DNA from: Balneolales bacterium ANBcel1
GTDB lineage: Bacteria > Bacteroidota > Rhodothermia > Balneolales > Natronogracilivirgulaceae
Direction of reading: 5' to 3'
DNA length: 64,000 nucleotides
Assembly: GCA_029688905.1 (NCBI GenBank)
Contig: JARULB010000008.1
Location: 62,001 to 126,000, forward strand
Shown: positions 8,930 to 19,600 of the stretch, piece after piece
Layout of the letters: each line of letters opens with the position of its first letter
Numbering within the stretch: position 1 is the first letter of the stretch
Notes under the pieces: generated by a model
Database searches by the model: none
Told to the model about the DNA's origin: nothing
Seen by the model: the letters and a program-made list of their open reading frames with translations, nothing else
Program-made: the position numbers and the translations under genes

Positions 8930-9655
8930 ATGCAAGTCATTCCTGCCATCGACCTGTTGAACGGACAGGTTGTGAGATTGAAAAAGGGGGATTATAACGA
9001 AGTCACCGTCTATTCCGACAATCCGGTTTCATTCGTCAACCGGTTTCGTGAGGCGGGTTTTACGCATATCCATGTGGTGGATTTGAATGGAGCACGGGAA
9101 GGGCGATTTGTCAACCTGCCCGTGATTGAAACGATCATTGAGGAAACCGGCGTAAGCGTCCAGTGCGGCGGGGGGATCAGGAGTCGCGGTGATATCAAAA
9201 CACTGATCAAGGCCGGTGTCGCCCGGATCGTAAGCAGTTCGATGGCAGCCCAGTATCCCGACGAGTGGCAGGCCTCGATCGACATGTACGGCGGTGACAC
9301 CTGCATCCTCGGTCTGGACATCAAAAACGGCAAAATGGCTTACGGTGGATGGGAGGAGACCTCGGATGAAAGCGCGATGGATTTTCTCGGCGGAATGGTC
9401 CGCCTGGGGGTGAAAACCATCCTCTGTACGGATGTGTCGCGCGACGGAATGCTCACGGGAATCAACTCCGGCCTGTACAACGAAATTTCGAAACGGTACC
9501 CCCAGGTGAACATCATCGCATCGGGAGGTGTCGCCGATGAAGAGGACCTGCGACACCTCGCCATCGAAGGGATGTACGGCGTGGTGGTGGGCCGGGCCTT
9601 TTACGAAGGTAAACTGAGTCTCGAGAGGATGATCGCCTACCACAACCCTGATTAA
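8930..9655 (+). CDS. hisA: Phosphoribosylformimino-5-aminoimidazole carboxamide ribotide isomerase
   Basis: 241 residues, normal length for HisA, a (beta/alpha)8-barrel that carries out the Amadori isomerisation of ProFAR to PRFAR in histidine synthesis. The N-terminal IPAIDLLNGQVVRL supplies catalytic D8; the phosphate-binding loops are seen as QCGGGIRSRGD and IIASGGVADEEDL, and the second half-barrel has CTDVSRDGML. It stands apart from the other his genes: hisF-hisIE start 2.5 kb downstream after two unrelated reverse-strand genes, and hisG-D-C-B-H lie 35 kb away. The related fold of HisF is distinguished by the start [11 protein letters not shown] of that gene. High certainty. Confidence 0.97.
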   Translation: MQVIPAIDLLNGQVVRLKKGDYNEVTVYSDNPVSFVNRFREAGFTHIHVVDLNGAREGRFVNLPVIETIIEETGVSVQCGGGIRSRGDIKTLIKAGVARIVSSSMAAQYPDEWQASIDMYGGDTCILGLDIKNGKMAYGGWEETSDESAMDFLGGMVRLGVKTILCTDVSRDGMLTGINSGLYNEISKRYPQVNIIASGGVADEEDLRHLAIEGMYGVVVGRAFYEGKLSLERMIAYHNPD

Positions 9656-9695
9656 CGGCAATCAGCCTGCCACAACCCGGATGCCACCGATCCGT

Positions 9696-11117
9696 CTACT
9701 CCTGCCGAACGGTAATTTCCAGCGATTGCTCGCCCCCGGCGGGAACTGCTACAGCGTACACACGGCGATCGGCCGACTGCTCTTCAGGCTCCATGCTCTC
9801 TTTCATGATTCGGCGGACCCCGTGCAGCGGCACTTCAACCATCACCACCACGTCATCGCCGGATGCGTTACTGACCGTGATCTGACGCTGTTCCTCCTGT
9901 GTTCTTCCGGCTATTTGATCCCGTGCGGACACTTGTTCGGTAACCGCGATATCAAACGCCTCGCCGGTGGTCACGCGGACCCGCTCACCGGCGGTTTTAC
10001 CTGAAATACGGTCCTGGCCCAGCAGCTCCAAACGTCGACCGGTGCCGGCTTCTCCGGTTTCATAGACCCTGACCTCACCTGCCGGCATGGGGTTCCCCAA
10101 CCCTTTGGCCCCTTCATTGGAAAACTGGTAGGTCACCGATACGCTTCTCGCATCCCGGAACCCGGAGGAGAACGGCCGGGCTGTGTGCCGGTACTCTTTT
10201 TCAAAGGCGATATCGAAGGCCGTTATGAGGGGAATCTGGAGGGTCTCCTGCTCCCGGAGATCCCGTTTCCCGTCCAGCTCATAGACGTAGTAGTCCGCCA
10301 GCGGCTCCGGCGCTGTGCCGGCGGCATCAGCCCGCATCATCTCCCGGCCATGAGGCGCACCGAAATAGTCGTAGGCATGGCGGGGTGTAACCGAAACCTC
10401 GCCGGCCACCAGGCGCAGGCCTGCCCCGGAAAAATCGGTGCCGGTAAGGTTGCGTATCGTGGCCCTGCCTTCCAGCGATGCTTTCCGGGATTCGTGATCC
10501 AGTACCAGGCTGTAATCCGCTTGCCACGACAGGTTATTGGCAATGTAGTACAAGTCCAGCGCATAGGTTCCGGCTTTCCCGACAGAAATACCGGCGTGGA
10601 TACGCGCGCCCTCGCTTTTCACGGGTGGCATGGAGTCAAACTCCAGGCGATACTGGTAGGGATTCTGCAGCAGAGTGTATTTCCCGCTGTCGAGCTTGAG
10701 GATGAGCCGCCCCTGGGAAAAATCCACCAGTTCTCCCTCAATCAGCTGATCGGTCTCACTGATCATGCGGATGTGCCGGCCGGTCAGTTCCCGGAACAGG
10801 CTGTCCCACCCATGAAATTCGGAGTCAATCCGGAGTTCGGTTATCTCTCCATCCACAACCAGATGCACCGACCCGGTATCCATCTGCCGGGCCAACTGAT
10901 CCAAAACCACCCGGCTTTCACCTGCCGGCAGCTGCACTTCGCGGCTGTCATGGACCCAGGCAAAACGGGGATAGATCGTCAACTCCAGTGCCTTTCGCTC
11001 TCCGCTGTCCGCGAGAAGCAGTACCGGCGCCGCCATCAGAAAAATCAAAACCGCCATGGTTCCACGCGTAATAGCACCTTGCCAAAGACGTTCTCGCCTG
11101 CCATTCATTTTTTTCAT
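9696..11117 (-). CDS. DUF4139-domain secreted protein
   Basis: 473 residues with a signal peptide: a basic start (KKMNGRRERLWQGA) followed by a hydrophobic core around residues 19-36 (TMAVLIFLMAAPVLLLADS). The mature part is beta-rich and ends in the region typical of DUF4139, with SDSG/EVPLHGVRRI-like segments and a strongly conserved pattern NNLSWQADYSLVLD near residue 195. DUF4139 proteins are widespread and of unknown molecular function. It is convergent with hisA (40 bases between stops) and shares no obvious operon. The start may be residue 1 or 4 (both Met); this does not affect the signal peptide. Assignment is by pattern memory and should be checked with a profile search. Confidence 0.75.
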   Translation of the reverse strand: MKKMNGRRERLWQGAITRGTMAVLIFLMAAPVLLLADSGERKALELTIYPRFAWVHDSREVQLPAGESRVVLDQLARQMDTGSVHLVVDGEITELRIDSEFHGWDSLFRELTGRHIRMISETDQLIEGELVDFSQGRLILKLDSGKYTLLQNPYQYRLEFDSMPPVKSEGARIHAGISVGKAGTYALDLYYIANNLSWQADYSLVLDHESRKASLEGRATIRNLTGTDFSGAGLRLVAGEVSVTPRHAYDYFGAPHGREMMRADAAGTAPEPLADYYVYELDGKRDLREQETLQIPLITAFDIAFEKEYRHTARPFSSGFRDARSVSVTYQFSNEGAKGLGNPMPAGEVRVYETGEAGTGRRLELLGQDRISGKTAGERVRVTTGEAFDIAVTEQVSARDQIAGRTQEEQRQITVSNASGDDVVVMVEVPLHGVRRIMKESMEPEEQSADRRVYAVAVPAGGEQSLEITVRQE

Positions 11118-11390
11118 GATCGAATACTCTGTTACTTACGTGGTGATGAGGTGAATACAAGAATTCACGGCCGGACGGTACCGCAATGCACCGTTACGTG
11201 CTACAAACAGATCTTTTGTGCCATCGCATCGGGGAGCGGGGGAACAATTCGGCCCGGGGCAGCGGCCACATCCACCAACAGATACACTCCAAACCGGAGC
11301 ATACCTATCGGCCGGACACGGACATCGACAGATCACATCATCGGCTTCATGCCTGGTGAGCTTTCTTCGCCGTGTATCGAAGCACAGAAA

Positions 11391-11984
11391 TCAGTAGATC
11401 ATATCATCGGCCAGAACGAATTCGGCACGATAGCGCGGCTCGTCGTGGCGCTCGAGATAATAGACAAACGTCATCTCTTCCAGATCAACTTCCATCATCC
11501 AGACATTGGTGGATGCTTCCGGCAGCATCTCCGCGGTTTCGTCATCGGCGGGGAAAAACTGGCGAAACGCATCACCGCGATGATCGGCAAATCCGCCGTA
11601 GTTGGTGAGGTCTTCCGGGGTGCCGTCTTCATGGCGATGATCATGTTTAAGCAGCAGGTCTCCGTCTTGCAGAGTCAGCACCCAGGTACGTGACGTGTTA
11701 TCGTCCACATGGAAGGGGATCCTGATCTCATTCTCTTCGCACACAGCGACATGCATGTAGAGCTCGGCTCCGACCATTTCATGATCGGGATCCTCGGGAT
11801 AGGTAGTCTCCCCATAGAATTCCTGATCGCACAGGCTTCGGAGGGTTTCGAAAAAGGCTTCGTGGGTGGTCAGCTGAAACTCCTCTTCGGTGACTACCGG
11901 CTCCTCGCCGTTACAGGCCAGGCCGGACAGTGAAAGGGCGACCAACAGGGTCAACAGGGACAAACGATGTGAGAAGGCAAACAT
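11391..11984 (-). CDS. Small uncharacterised lipoprotein
   Basis: 197 residues from the ATG at 11984, chosen because it gives a compact lipoprotein signal: MFAFSHRLSLLTLLVALSLS followed by the lipobox GLAC. The longer frame from 12023 would add 13 polar residues before it. The mature protein is acidic (many Asp and Glu), with the segment YYLERHDEPRYRAEF near its end and histidines clustered in LKHDHRHEDG. I do not recognise the family; the overall pattern (a short lipoprotein whose body describes one compact beta-rich domain) is common in this group. It faces hisF across a 132-base divergent spacer. Confidence 0.7.
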   Translation of the reverse strand: MFAFSHRLSLLTLLVALSLSGLACNGEEPVVTEEEFQLTTHEAFFETLRSLCDQEFYGETTYPEDPDHEMVGAELYMHVAVCEENEIRIPFHVDDNTSRTWVLTLQDGDLLLKHDHRHEDGTPEDLTNYGGFADHRGDAFRQFFPADDETAEMLPEASTNVWMMEVDLEEMTFVYYLERHDEPRYRAEFVLADDMIY

Positions 11985-12116
11985 ATGTTGTTCAATTTGA
12001 TTATTTTGGGATGATAAAGCCACGTTTCCCGGCTATTGCGATACCGGGAAAAAGCCGTTCGGAAAAAAACTTGTCGAACCGGATGGTAAAACAATTACAC
12101 CAAAAAAGCAGAAGTA

Positions 12117-12872
12117 TTGTTAGCAAAACGTATCATTCCCTGTCTTGATATAAAGGAAGGGCGCACGGTCAAGGGGGTTAACTTTGTAGGCCTCCGGGAC
12201 GCGGGCGATCCGGTGGAGCTGGCCGGACGCTATTCCAACGAAGGCGCCGACGAACTCGTTTTCCTCGATATCACCGCCACCAATGAAAAGCGCAAAACCC
12301 TGGTACCGCTGGTGCGCGACATCGCTCGGCACATCCGCATACCGTTCACCGTAGGAGGTGGTATCGGCAGTGTGGATGAAATCGAGGCTTTGCTTCATGC
12401 CGGAGCCGACAAGGTTTCGCTGAACAGCAGCATTGTCCGCAACCCCGACCTGATCACCGAAGCGGCCGACCGGTTCGGCTCCCAGTGTGTAGTGGCCGCC
12501 ATCGACGCCAAGCGAACCAACGGATCGTGGAATGTCTATATAAATGCCGGACAAAAAGATACCGGAATCGACACCATCGACTGGTGCCGGGAGGCTGCCG
12601 AGCGCGGCGCCGGCGAAATCCTGCTCACCAGCATGGATCGCGACGGCACCAAGATCGGGTTCGACAACGAGCTGCTTGCCCTGGTATCGTCGACTGTGGC
12701 CGTTCCGCTGATTGCCAGTGGCGGGGCCGGAACCATCGGCCACTGCCTGGATGCCATCACAAAGGGAAAAGCGGACGCGGTACTGGCTGCGAGTATTTTC
12801 CATTTTCGCGAGATCGAAATCTCCGACCTCAAACAGGCCATGCATGATGCCGGCATAGCCGTACGCCTGTAG
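12117..12872 (+). CDS. hisF: Imidazole glycerol phosphate synthase cyclase subunit
   Basis: 251 residues. HisF closes the imidazole ring using ammonia from HisH, giving imidazole glycerol phosphate and AICAR. The start is a TTG codon at 12117, fixed by the family's invariant beginning [11 protein letters not shown]; there is no ATG in a usable place. Catalytic D11 is in PCLDIKEG and the second acid in SMDRDGTK; the phosphate sites are VGGGIGS and ASGGAG. The partner glutaminase gene hisH is about 36 kb away instead of next door. hisIE follows after 114 bases on the same strand, so the two are probably co-transcribed. Confidence 0.96.
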   Translation: MLAKRIIPCLDIKEGRTVKGVNFVGLRDAGDPVELAGRYSNEGADELVFLDITATNEKRKTLVPLVRDIARHIRIPFTVGGGIGSVDEIEALLHAGADKVSLNSSIVRNPDLITEAADRFGSQCVVAAIDAKRTNGSWNVYINAGQKDTGIDTIDWCREAAERGAGEILLTSMDRDGTKIGFDNELLALVSSTVAVPLIASGGAGTIGHCLDAITKGKADAVLAASIFHFREIEISDLKQAMHDAGIAVRL

Positions 12873-12986
12873 GCCCTTGCCCGAACCGGCAACACGCATG
12901 CCCGTGAGGGTTGACAGGCGCCATAGCCGTCCCCGCCCACAGGTTTTGGTGCCGAATAACTTACCGACGCAACAACCCCCTTTTCC

Positions 12987-13619
12987 ATGATTTCAGCCAA
13001 GGATATTGATTTTGACAAAGACGGCGGACTGGTACCGGCCGTAATTCAGGACAGCCACACCAAACAGGTGCTGATGCTCGGCTACATGAACCGGGAAGCC
13101 CTGCAGGAAACGATCGAAACCGGCAAGGTTACCTTCTACAGCCGCTCGAAGAAACGGCTTTGGATGAAAGGTGAAGAATCGGGCAATGTGCTGAATGTGG
13201 TCAGCGTCCAGCACGATTGTGACAATGACGCCATTCTGGTGGAAGCCAGTCCCGTCGGACCAACCTGCCACACGGGCGAAACCTCCTGTTTTCATCAGCT
13301 TCCCTACCATGCCCCGGCCAGGCCGGATGGCCCCGATGGCGGACTCGCTTTCCTGAACGAACTTCAGGAGTTGCTCTATGAACGCAAAACCCGACTCCCG
13401 GAGGGATCCTACACCAGTAAGATGTTCCGGAAAGGCCGGGATAAGCTGGCACAGAAAGTGGGCGAAGAAGCCGTGGAGACCGTCATTGCGGTGAAGAACT
13501 CCAGGGATGAGTTCACTTATGAAGCCTCCGACCTGCTGTTCCACCTGATGATGCTGCTCGTCGGCGAAGGCATGAAAATCGAAGACCTTGTTGAAGAGCT
13601 GAAAAAAAGGCACAAATAG
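12987..13619 (+). CDS. hisIE: Bifunctional phosphoribosyl-AMP cyclohydrolase / phosphoribosyl-ATP pyrophosphatase
   Basis: 210 residues that carry out steps two and three of histidine synthesis. The HisI half (about 1-115) has TFYSRSKKRLWMKGEESGN, the metal site QHDCDNDA and the Cys pair region CHTGETSCFH. The HisE half (about 120-210) has the all-helical YERKTRLPEGSYTSKMF and KVGEEAVETVIA motifs. The two domains are joined by a ~12-residue linker rich in Pro/Gly/Asp. Length is that of the usual fusion. It follows hisF. High certainty. Confidence 0.97.
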   Translation: MISAKDIDFDKDGGLVPAVIQDSHTKQVLMLGYMNREALQETIETGKVTFYSRSKKRLWMKGEESGNVLNVVSVQHDCDNDAILVEASPVGPTCHTGETSCFHQLPYHAPARPDGPDGGLAFLNELQELLYERKTRLPEGSYTSKMFRKGRDKLAQKVGEEAVETVIAVKNSRDEFTYEASDLLFHLMMLLVGEGMKIEDLVEELKKRHK

Positions 13620-13763
13620 TCTGCCGACGGATTTTTGGGCTAATGTGGAAATGTAACGGCATTCCGAACCTTCAACACAGGTAAGCACGACACGTCGGGA
13701 GTCCATGCCGGCCGCCTCATCCGGACAAACAAGACCTCTTTGGCAAAAGATCACCGCGCTGTA

Positions 13764-16583
13764 ATGTTTTACCGTGTTATACCAGTCATGCCGATATTGC
13801 TGCTGCTTCTGCCCGGCCTGCTGCTTGCCCGGAGCACCGGCAGCGAAGACCCGGCCCGCGGAAACGCGAAAGACGTGGTGATCAACGAAATCCAGGCATC
13901 CAACAACTCCACACTTCCCGATAATGATGGTGACTACGAAGACTGGATAGAGCTGTACAACGCCGGCGCCAGCACCGCGTATATCGGCTACTTCGGCCTG
14001 TCGGACGACCACAGCCAGCCTTACCGTTGGATTTTCCCGGCCGGCACAAAAATCCCTCCGGGCGAATATCTCCTCATCTGGGCTTCCGGCAAAGACCGGG
14101 CAACACCCGGTAAGCCGCTGCATACGAATTTCGCAATTGCGCGTGAAGGTGAGGGCTTGGTGCTGACCGACATTGACGGCAATCTGATAGATAAGGTCCC
14201 GCCGACACCGATTCCGTCGGATCTCTCTTTCGGCCGGCAGCCCGACGGGTCCGATACCTGGCGCTTTTTTCAGGAACCCACGCCCGGTGCTTGCAACACC
14301 GCAGCCACCGGGTACAACAGCATATTGAATGCGCCCGAAGCCCATCCGCCCGGCGGGTTTCATGCCGGGAAGGTTACCGTAAACCTGAGCGGCTACCCCG
14401 GGGACGCCGAGGTTCGTTATACGCTGGACGGATCCGAGCCGACGGCCGATTCGCCGCTCTATGACGGCCCAGTCATCATAACCGACCGTTCCGAAGAACC
14501 CAACGACCTTTCCGAAATCCTTGACATCTCGCACCGGTACGCGCCGGCGGCATCACCCGAAGAGAACGTGTACAAGGGCACAGTGTTGCGGGCCAGGGCC
14601 TTCCGCGAAGGCGACATCGCGGGTCCGGCGATGACCGAAACCTATTTTATCCATGATGACGGGGCCGACCGCTACTCCTTCGCCGTGATCAACCTGTCCA
14701 CCGACCCCGACCATCTTTTCGGCCACGAAAACGGGATTTACGTGCTGGGCCGTGTTCATGAGGAGTGGATTGAGCAGGGCGGCAGGAATTTCAATGGTGG
14801 TGCTCCTGCCAATTATAACCAGCGGGGGCGCGGCTGGGAGCGGCCGGCTCATATGGTGATGTTTGATGAGGATGGAAACCAGGTGGTGAGCCAGGATATC
14901 GGCATCCGGATTCACGGGGGATGGTCCCGGGCTTTCCCTCAGAAAAGCTTCCGCCTCTACTCCCGCAGCGACTATGGCGAAAGCCGGTTCCGGTACCGAT
15001 TCTTTCCGGACCTGGAGCTTGACGATTTCAACCGGCTGATACTGCGGCAATCGGGTCAGGATGTGACCTCCACCATGTTCCGGGATATCTTCATTCAGGA
15101 AAGCGTCGGGCACATGCAGTTCGACATTCAGCATTACCGGCCGGCGATCCTGTTTCTGAATGGCGAGTACTGGGGCATTTACAACATCCGGCAACGGTAC
15201 GACCGCCACTATATCGAGACGCATTACGATGTCGGGGAAGATGAGCTGGACTTGCTGACCCGCTCGGCGGAGACTCCCAAAGAGGGAGACAACACGGACT
15301 ATCTGGTGCTTCGCGGATACATAAACAGCCGGGACATGTCGGAACCGGAACATTACGAGTATGTCAAACAGCACATCGACACCGATAACCTCATCGACTA
15401 CTTCATCGCTCAGATATACTCCGACAACCGCGACTGGCCACACAACAACATCGATTTCTGGCGGATGAACCACGGCGAATACCGTCCAGACAGCTCCATA
15501 CCGGAACAGGACGGTCGCTGGCGGTGGCTCATGTTCGACACCGACTGGGGGTTCGGCTGGCTCTCCTCCATCAACAACAACACCCTGGACCGGGTAACCG
15601 GCGATGGCCGTGAACCCTGGGCAAATCTGGTCTTTGACGGGCTTATGGACAACCGGTCGTTTCGTAACCGGTTCATGAACCGGTTTGCCGACATGCTGAA
15701 TACCGCTTTTCTGCCGGAGCGGCTTCACGGGCTCCTGGATTCGCTGGAAGCCCTCTATGCCGTTGAAATTGCCGAGCACATCGCCCGCCGCGGACATGCG
15801 GGCAACTGGGAGTATCCCATGAGCAAAAACGCGTGGCGGCAGGAGGTGGCAGAGATACGTGACTTTGCCGAAGGCCGACCCGCTTTCCAAATGCGGCATT
15901 TGATGCGCTATGACAACCGGGATACCATCCCCCTGCTCCTTGATGTTACTACCCCCGGCAAAGGGCACATCCAGGTCAATTCCATTGCCATTGATCCGTC
16001 GACACCCGGGGTCGGTGATGCCCCCTGGCCCTGGTCGGGCACCTATTTCCGGAATATTCCCGTGCAGCTGTCCGCAGTACCGGAGGATGGCTTTGAATTT
16101 GCGAGGTGGGTCTCGATACCTCCGGAGCAACCTCCCGACAGCACCGGCAAATCACAGAACAGCCGGATATCGGATGATGGTGAGCCATATGGAACACCCA
16201 TCACCATAAGCACGGATCCTTCCCTGACCCTGCCGATGACGGAGCCTGTTCGGCTCGCAGCAGAATTCCGAGAAGAAAAAACACCCACCGGCATCCCTGA
16301 GGAACAGCCGGACACCTATGCCCTGCACCAGAACTATCCGAACCCCTTCAATCCGCAAACCCATATCACCTTCACGCTGCCGGTTGCGGAACATGTTGTG
16401 ATCGACGTATATGACATCACCGGCCGGCACATCACACGGCTGCTTGACGAACAGCGCAGTGCCGGGCGGCACCAGATCACTTTCGGCCCTTCCGGCGGCA
16501 CCGAACTGGCCAGCGGTATTTATCTGTACCGGATGGAAGCCGGCAAGTGGTCAGAAACAAAAAGAATGACCCTCATCAAATAA
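13764..16583 (+). CDS. Secreted CotH-kinase/lamin-tail protein with T9SS sorting domain (copy 1)
   Basis: About 939 residues from ATG 13764; a TTG at 13740 is an alternative, but the ATG gives a clean signal peptide (VMPILLLLLPGLLLARS). Domains in order: lamin-tail domain (about 35-150, INEIQASNNSTLPDNDGDYE), chitobiase-C-like Ig domain (about 200-290, RYTLDGSEPTADSPLY), CotH kinase domain (about 350-700) with LNGEYWGIYNIRQRYDRHY, NNIDFWRMN and the acidic FDTDWGFGW, an InlB-repeat-like stretch (about 725-830, PVQLSAVPEDGFEFARWVS) and a C-terminal T9SS type A sorting domain starting at NYPNPFNPQT. Known CotH proteins are secreted protein kinases; the substrate here is unknown. It is followed by a terminator and by a paralogue. 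Expected location: outer surface or medium. Confidence 0.9.
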   Translation: MFYRVIPVMPILLLLLPGLLLARSTGSEDPARGNAKDVVINEIQASNNSTLPDNDGDYEDWIELYNAGASTAYIGYFGLSDDHSQPYRWIFPAGTKIPPGEYLLIWASGKDRATPGKPLHTNFAIAREGEGLVLTDIDGNLIDKVPPTPIPSDLSFGRQPDGSDTWRFFQEPTPGACNTAATGYNSILNAPEAHPPGGFHAGKVTVNLSGYPGDAEVRYTLDGSEPTADSPLYDGPVIITDRSEEPNDLSEILDISHRYAPAASPEENVYKGTVLRARAFREGDIAGPAMTETYFIHDDGADRYSFAVINLSTDPDHLFGHENGIYVLGRVHEEWIEQGGRNFNGGAPANYNQRGRGWERPAHMVMFDEDGNQVVSQDIGIRIHGGWSRAFPQKSFRLYSRSDYGESRFRYRFFPDLELDDFNRLILRQSGQDVTSTMFRDIFIQESVGHMQFDIQHYRPAILFLNGEYWGIYNIRQRYDRHYIETHYDVGEDELDLLTRSAETPKEGDNTDYLVLRGYINSRDMSEPEHYEYVKQHIDTDNLIDYFIAQIYSDNRDWPHNNIDFWRMNHGEYRPDSSIPEQDGRWRWLMFDTDWGFGWLSSINNNTLDRVTGDGREPWANLVFDGLMDNRSFRNRFMNRFADMLNTAFLPERLHGLLDSLEALYAVEIAEHIARRGHAGNWEYPMSKNAWRQEVAEIRDFAEGRPAFQMRHLMRYDNRDTIPLLLDVTTPGKGHIQVNSIAIDPSTPGVGDAPWPWSGTYFRNIPVQLSAVPEDGFEFARWVSIPPEQPPDSTGKSQNSRISDDGEPYGTPITISTDPSLTLPMTEPVRLAAEFREEKTPTGIPEEQPDTYALHQNYPNPFNPQTHITFTLPVAEHVVIDVYDITGRHITRLLDEQRSAGRHQITFGPSGGTELASGIYLYRMEAGKWSETKRMTLIK

Positions 16584-16610
16584 AACCGGAAGAATCCCGG
16601 TTATTTTTTT
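16584..16610 (+). terminator. Rho-independent terminator after CotH copy 1
   Basis: AACCGG (16584-16589) and CCGGTT (16597-16602) form a 6-bp stem around a 7-base loop, followed by A and seven T (16604-16610). It begins one base after the stop codon of the first CotH gene, so the second copy should have its own promoter or depend on readthrough. Confidence 0.75.
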
Positions 16611-16664
16611 ACCATGCTACTGGTATAAACCCAACGCATCCTTCAACCGTATCATCGTTCCACC

Positions 16665-19600
16665 GTGTACTCGTTCCGCTTGTTTATAGCACCCATTATT
16701 GCGTGGCTCCTGACGCTTTCGGGCGCAAGCGCCGTCAACGGGCAGCCTGCGGTAGTCATCAACGAGCTCCAGGCGTCCAACAATACGACGCTTGCCGACG
16801 AGGACGGGGATTACGAAGACTGGATCGAGCTTTACAATACGGGTGTGGATACGGTGAATGTAAGCTGGTTCGGGCTGTCGGACGACCCCGGGCGGCCTTT
16901 CAGATGGACCCTTCCTCCCGGCACGGAAATCGCGCCCGGTGAGTTTCTCCTGATCTGGGCTTCCGGAAAAGACCGGAGCGATCCCGCGAATCCGCTGCAC
17001 ACCGGCTTCAGTATCGCCCAGGCGGGAGAGCCGATTCTTCTTACCCATTTCCAGGGAACCCGTATTGACGAGGTCGCCCCGACACGTATCCCCTCCGACA
17101 TCTCATACGGGCGCTACCCGGACGGTGCGCAGGAATGGTACTTTTTCACGGAACCGAGTCCCGGCGCACCCAATACCAAACCTGCCTACCGGGGCCAGGC
17201 CGCCGATCCGGTGTTATCGCACCAGGGCGGTTTTTACCAACGCGAAATCGTCCTTGAGGCAACCGCCTCGGCCGGCGACACCATCCGCTATACCCTGGAC
17301 GGATCGGAGCCCACGCTCAGTGATCCGATAATGCCGGATTCGTTCCGGATCGGGGTCCGTGAACCTGCCGACAAACTGCTGTCACAAATTCCGACCAATC
17401 CCCCGGAAACCTCTGAACAGCACGCCTGGAAAGAGCCGGCCGTAACTCCGTTTCTGGCAACGGTACTCCGTATGCGCGCTTTCAATGGCGATGCCATGCC
17501 TTCGCGAATTGCAACCCATACCTTTTTTGTATCCGGTGATGATCCGGCCGACACCCGGCCTTTTGCCGACCGCTATCCATTGCCGGTGATCTCTCTGGCC
17601 ACCGACTCCCTGAGCCTGTTCGATCACGAAACCGGCATCTACATTCCCGGCAAACGCTACGAAGATAACTGGTACGTGCCGCCCTGGGGACATCCCTATG
17701 CCAACTATTTCAACCGTGGCATGGCATGGGAGCGTCCGGCTTCGATGGAGTTCTTCGACCCGGAGCAGGGGCGGTTACACCACCAGGATATCGGCATCCG
17801 TATTCACGGGGCGATGTCGCGCGCCATGCCCATGAAATCCCTCCGCCTCTATGCGCGAAGTGAATACGGGGAGCGCCGCTTTGAATACGCCTTCTTCGAC
17901 CACCCGGACTCCCACCCCGAATACCAGGCTTCCGGTGGGTCCGCAGATGAGCCTCCCTCCTACAACCGTTTGATACTGCGCAATTCCGGTCAGGATTTCT
18001 ACCGTTCAAGCACACTCTTTCGGGACGCGATGAGCCAGGGGCTGGTCAGCCACCTTAACATGGATACGCAGGCCTACCGGCCGGCAATTGTATTCATCAA
18101 CGGAGAATACTGGGGTATCATGAATATCAGGGAGCGGTACGACCGCCACTATCTCGCGCGTACCTACGGCCTCGACCCGGATCACGTCGACTATCTCGGG
18201 GCATTGTCCACCGTCACCGAAGGAGACCGAATCCACTATCAGGAGTACCGCAACTATCTGAGAGACCATAATCTGCCTGACGGCCTCCACTACGCCCACA
18301 TAAGCACCCTGCTCGACATCGACAATTTCCTGGATTATAATATCGCAAACATATATATCAACAATCTCGACTGGCCAGGCAACAACCGCGAGTATTTTCG
18401 TGCACGAACCGAATACGACCCGGACGCGCCGCCGGGACTGGACGGACGCTGGCGCTATATGCTCATCGACACCGATTACGGCTTCGGACATCAAAACCGC
18501 TGGGATGATGCCTACCATGACATGCTGGCCGTCGCCACCGGCACTCCGAGCGACGAAGCTCCCAACCCGACCTGGTCGACGATAGAGTTGCGAAAGCTCC
18601 TGGAAAACCCGGAATTCCGACATCGTTTCATCACCCGGTTCGCCGACTATCTGAATTCGTTTTTGGCGTCGGAGTATGTAGTGCGCCATATTGATCACTA
18701 TCGGAAACTGCTTGATCCGGTAATCGAGGAGCATATCGACCGCTGGGGATACCCGTTGCGAAGAAGCTCCTGGGAGAGCCACATCGAAGTGATGAACCAT
18801 TTTGCCGAAAAACGCCCGTTCCATATGCGGGAACACCTGATGCACTATTTTGATCTGGGAGATACGGTTACCGTGACGCTTGATGTGAACGGCCCTCCGC
18901 GCAGCGGCCATATCAGAATAAATGAAATGGCGGTAAACGGTCACACCAGAGGAGTTTCGGACACGCCCTATCCTTGGTCAGGCATCTACTTTACAGAGGT
19001 TCCGGTCGAAGTGACCGCCATACCCCGCAGCGGCTACCGGTTCGCAGGATGGGCCGAATTCCCGGATCACAGCTCCGCGCAAATGACCCTGGTTCCGGAC
19101 GGTGACATTACACTTACAGCCCTGTTTGAGATCGATGAGTCGCCGGATCATGTTCCGGCGTCGCACAACCTCGCCGATGGCCCCTTCAATTTCGGATACT
19201 GGCCGGGCGATGCTCCCCCCGGCAGCTTCCCCGATCATATGCATTTCCTCTACATGGACCGCAAACATCCCGGAACGGAGGCCTGGCCTGCGGGAACCAT
19301 CGATATGCCGTACAATCGTGACACCGGAACCCGCCTCCTGGGACTGGGAGATCAGGGCATCGCCTTTGCCAACAGCGACTCGGACGGGGATGCCATGGAT
19401 CCCTATGAACATCGTTTGGGTGGAGCTCTCGTCGGATTGCGGACCATCGACCATCATTTTATCGATGTAAGCTGGACCGCCGAAACCATCCAGCCAAATG
19501 ACCGGGATTACGCCCTTCGGCTGGAATACCGGACCGACACGGATGAGCCGTTTCGTCCGGTGCTCGACCACCGCAACCTGCCTGTACTTTATCGGAGCAA

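Noticed and set aside
12993-14534. 513-codon open frame on the minus strand
   Set aside because: It overlaps hisIE and the start of CotH copy 1, both well supported. Long antisense frames are frequent here because of the codon bias of this GC-rich DNA, and the translation has no recognisable domain.
14553-16130. 525-codon minus-strand frame inside CotH copy 1
   Set aside because: Antisense to a gene with clear domains; composition (many Val, His, Pro) is typical of a shadow frame.
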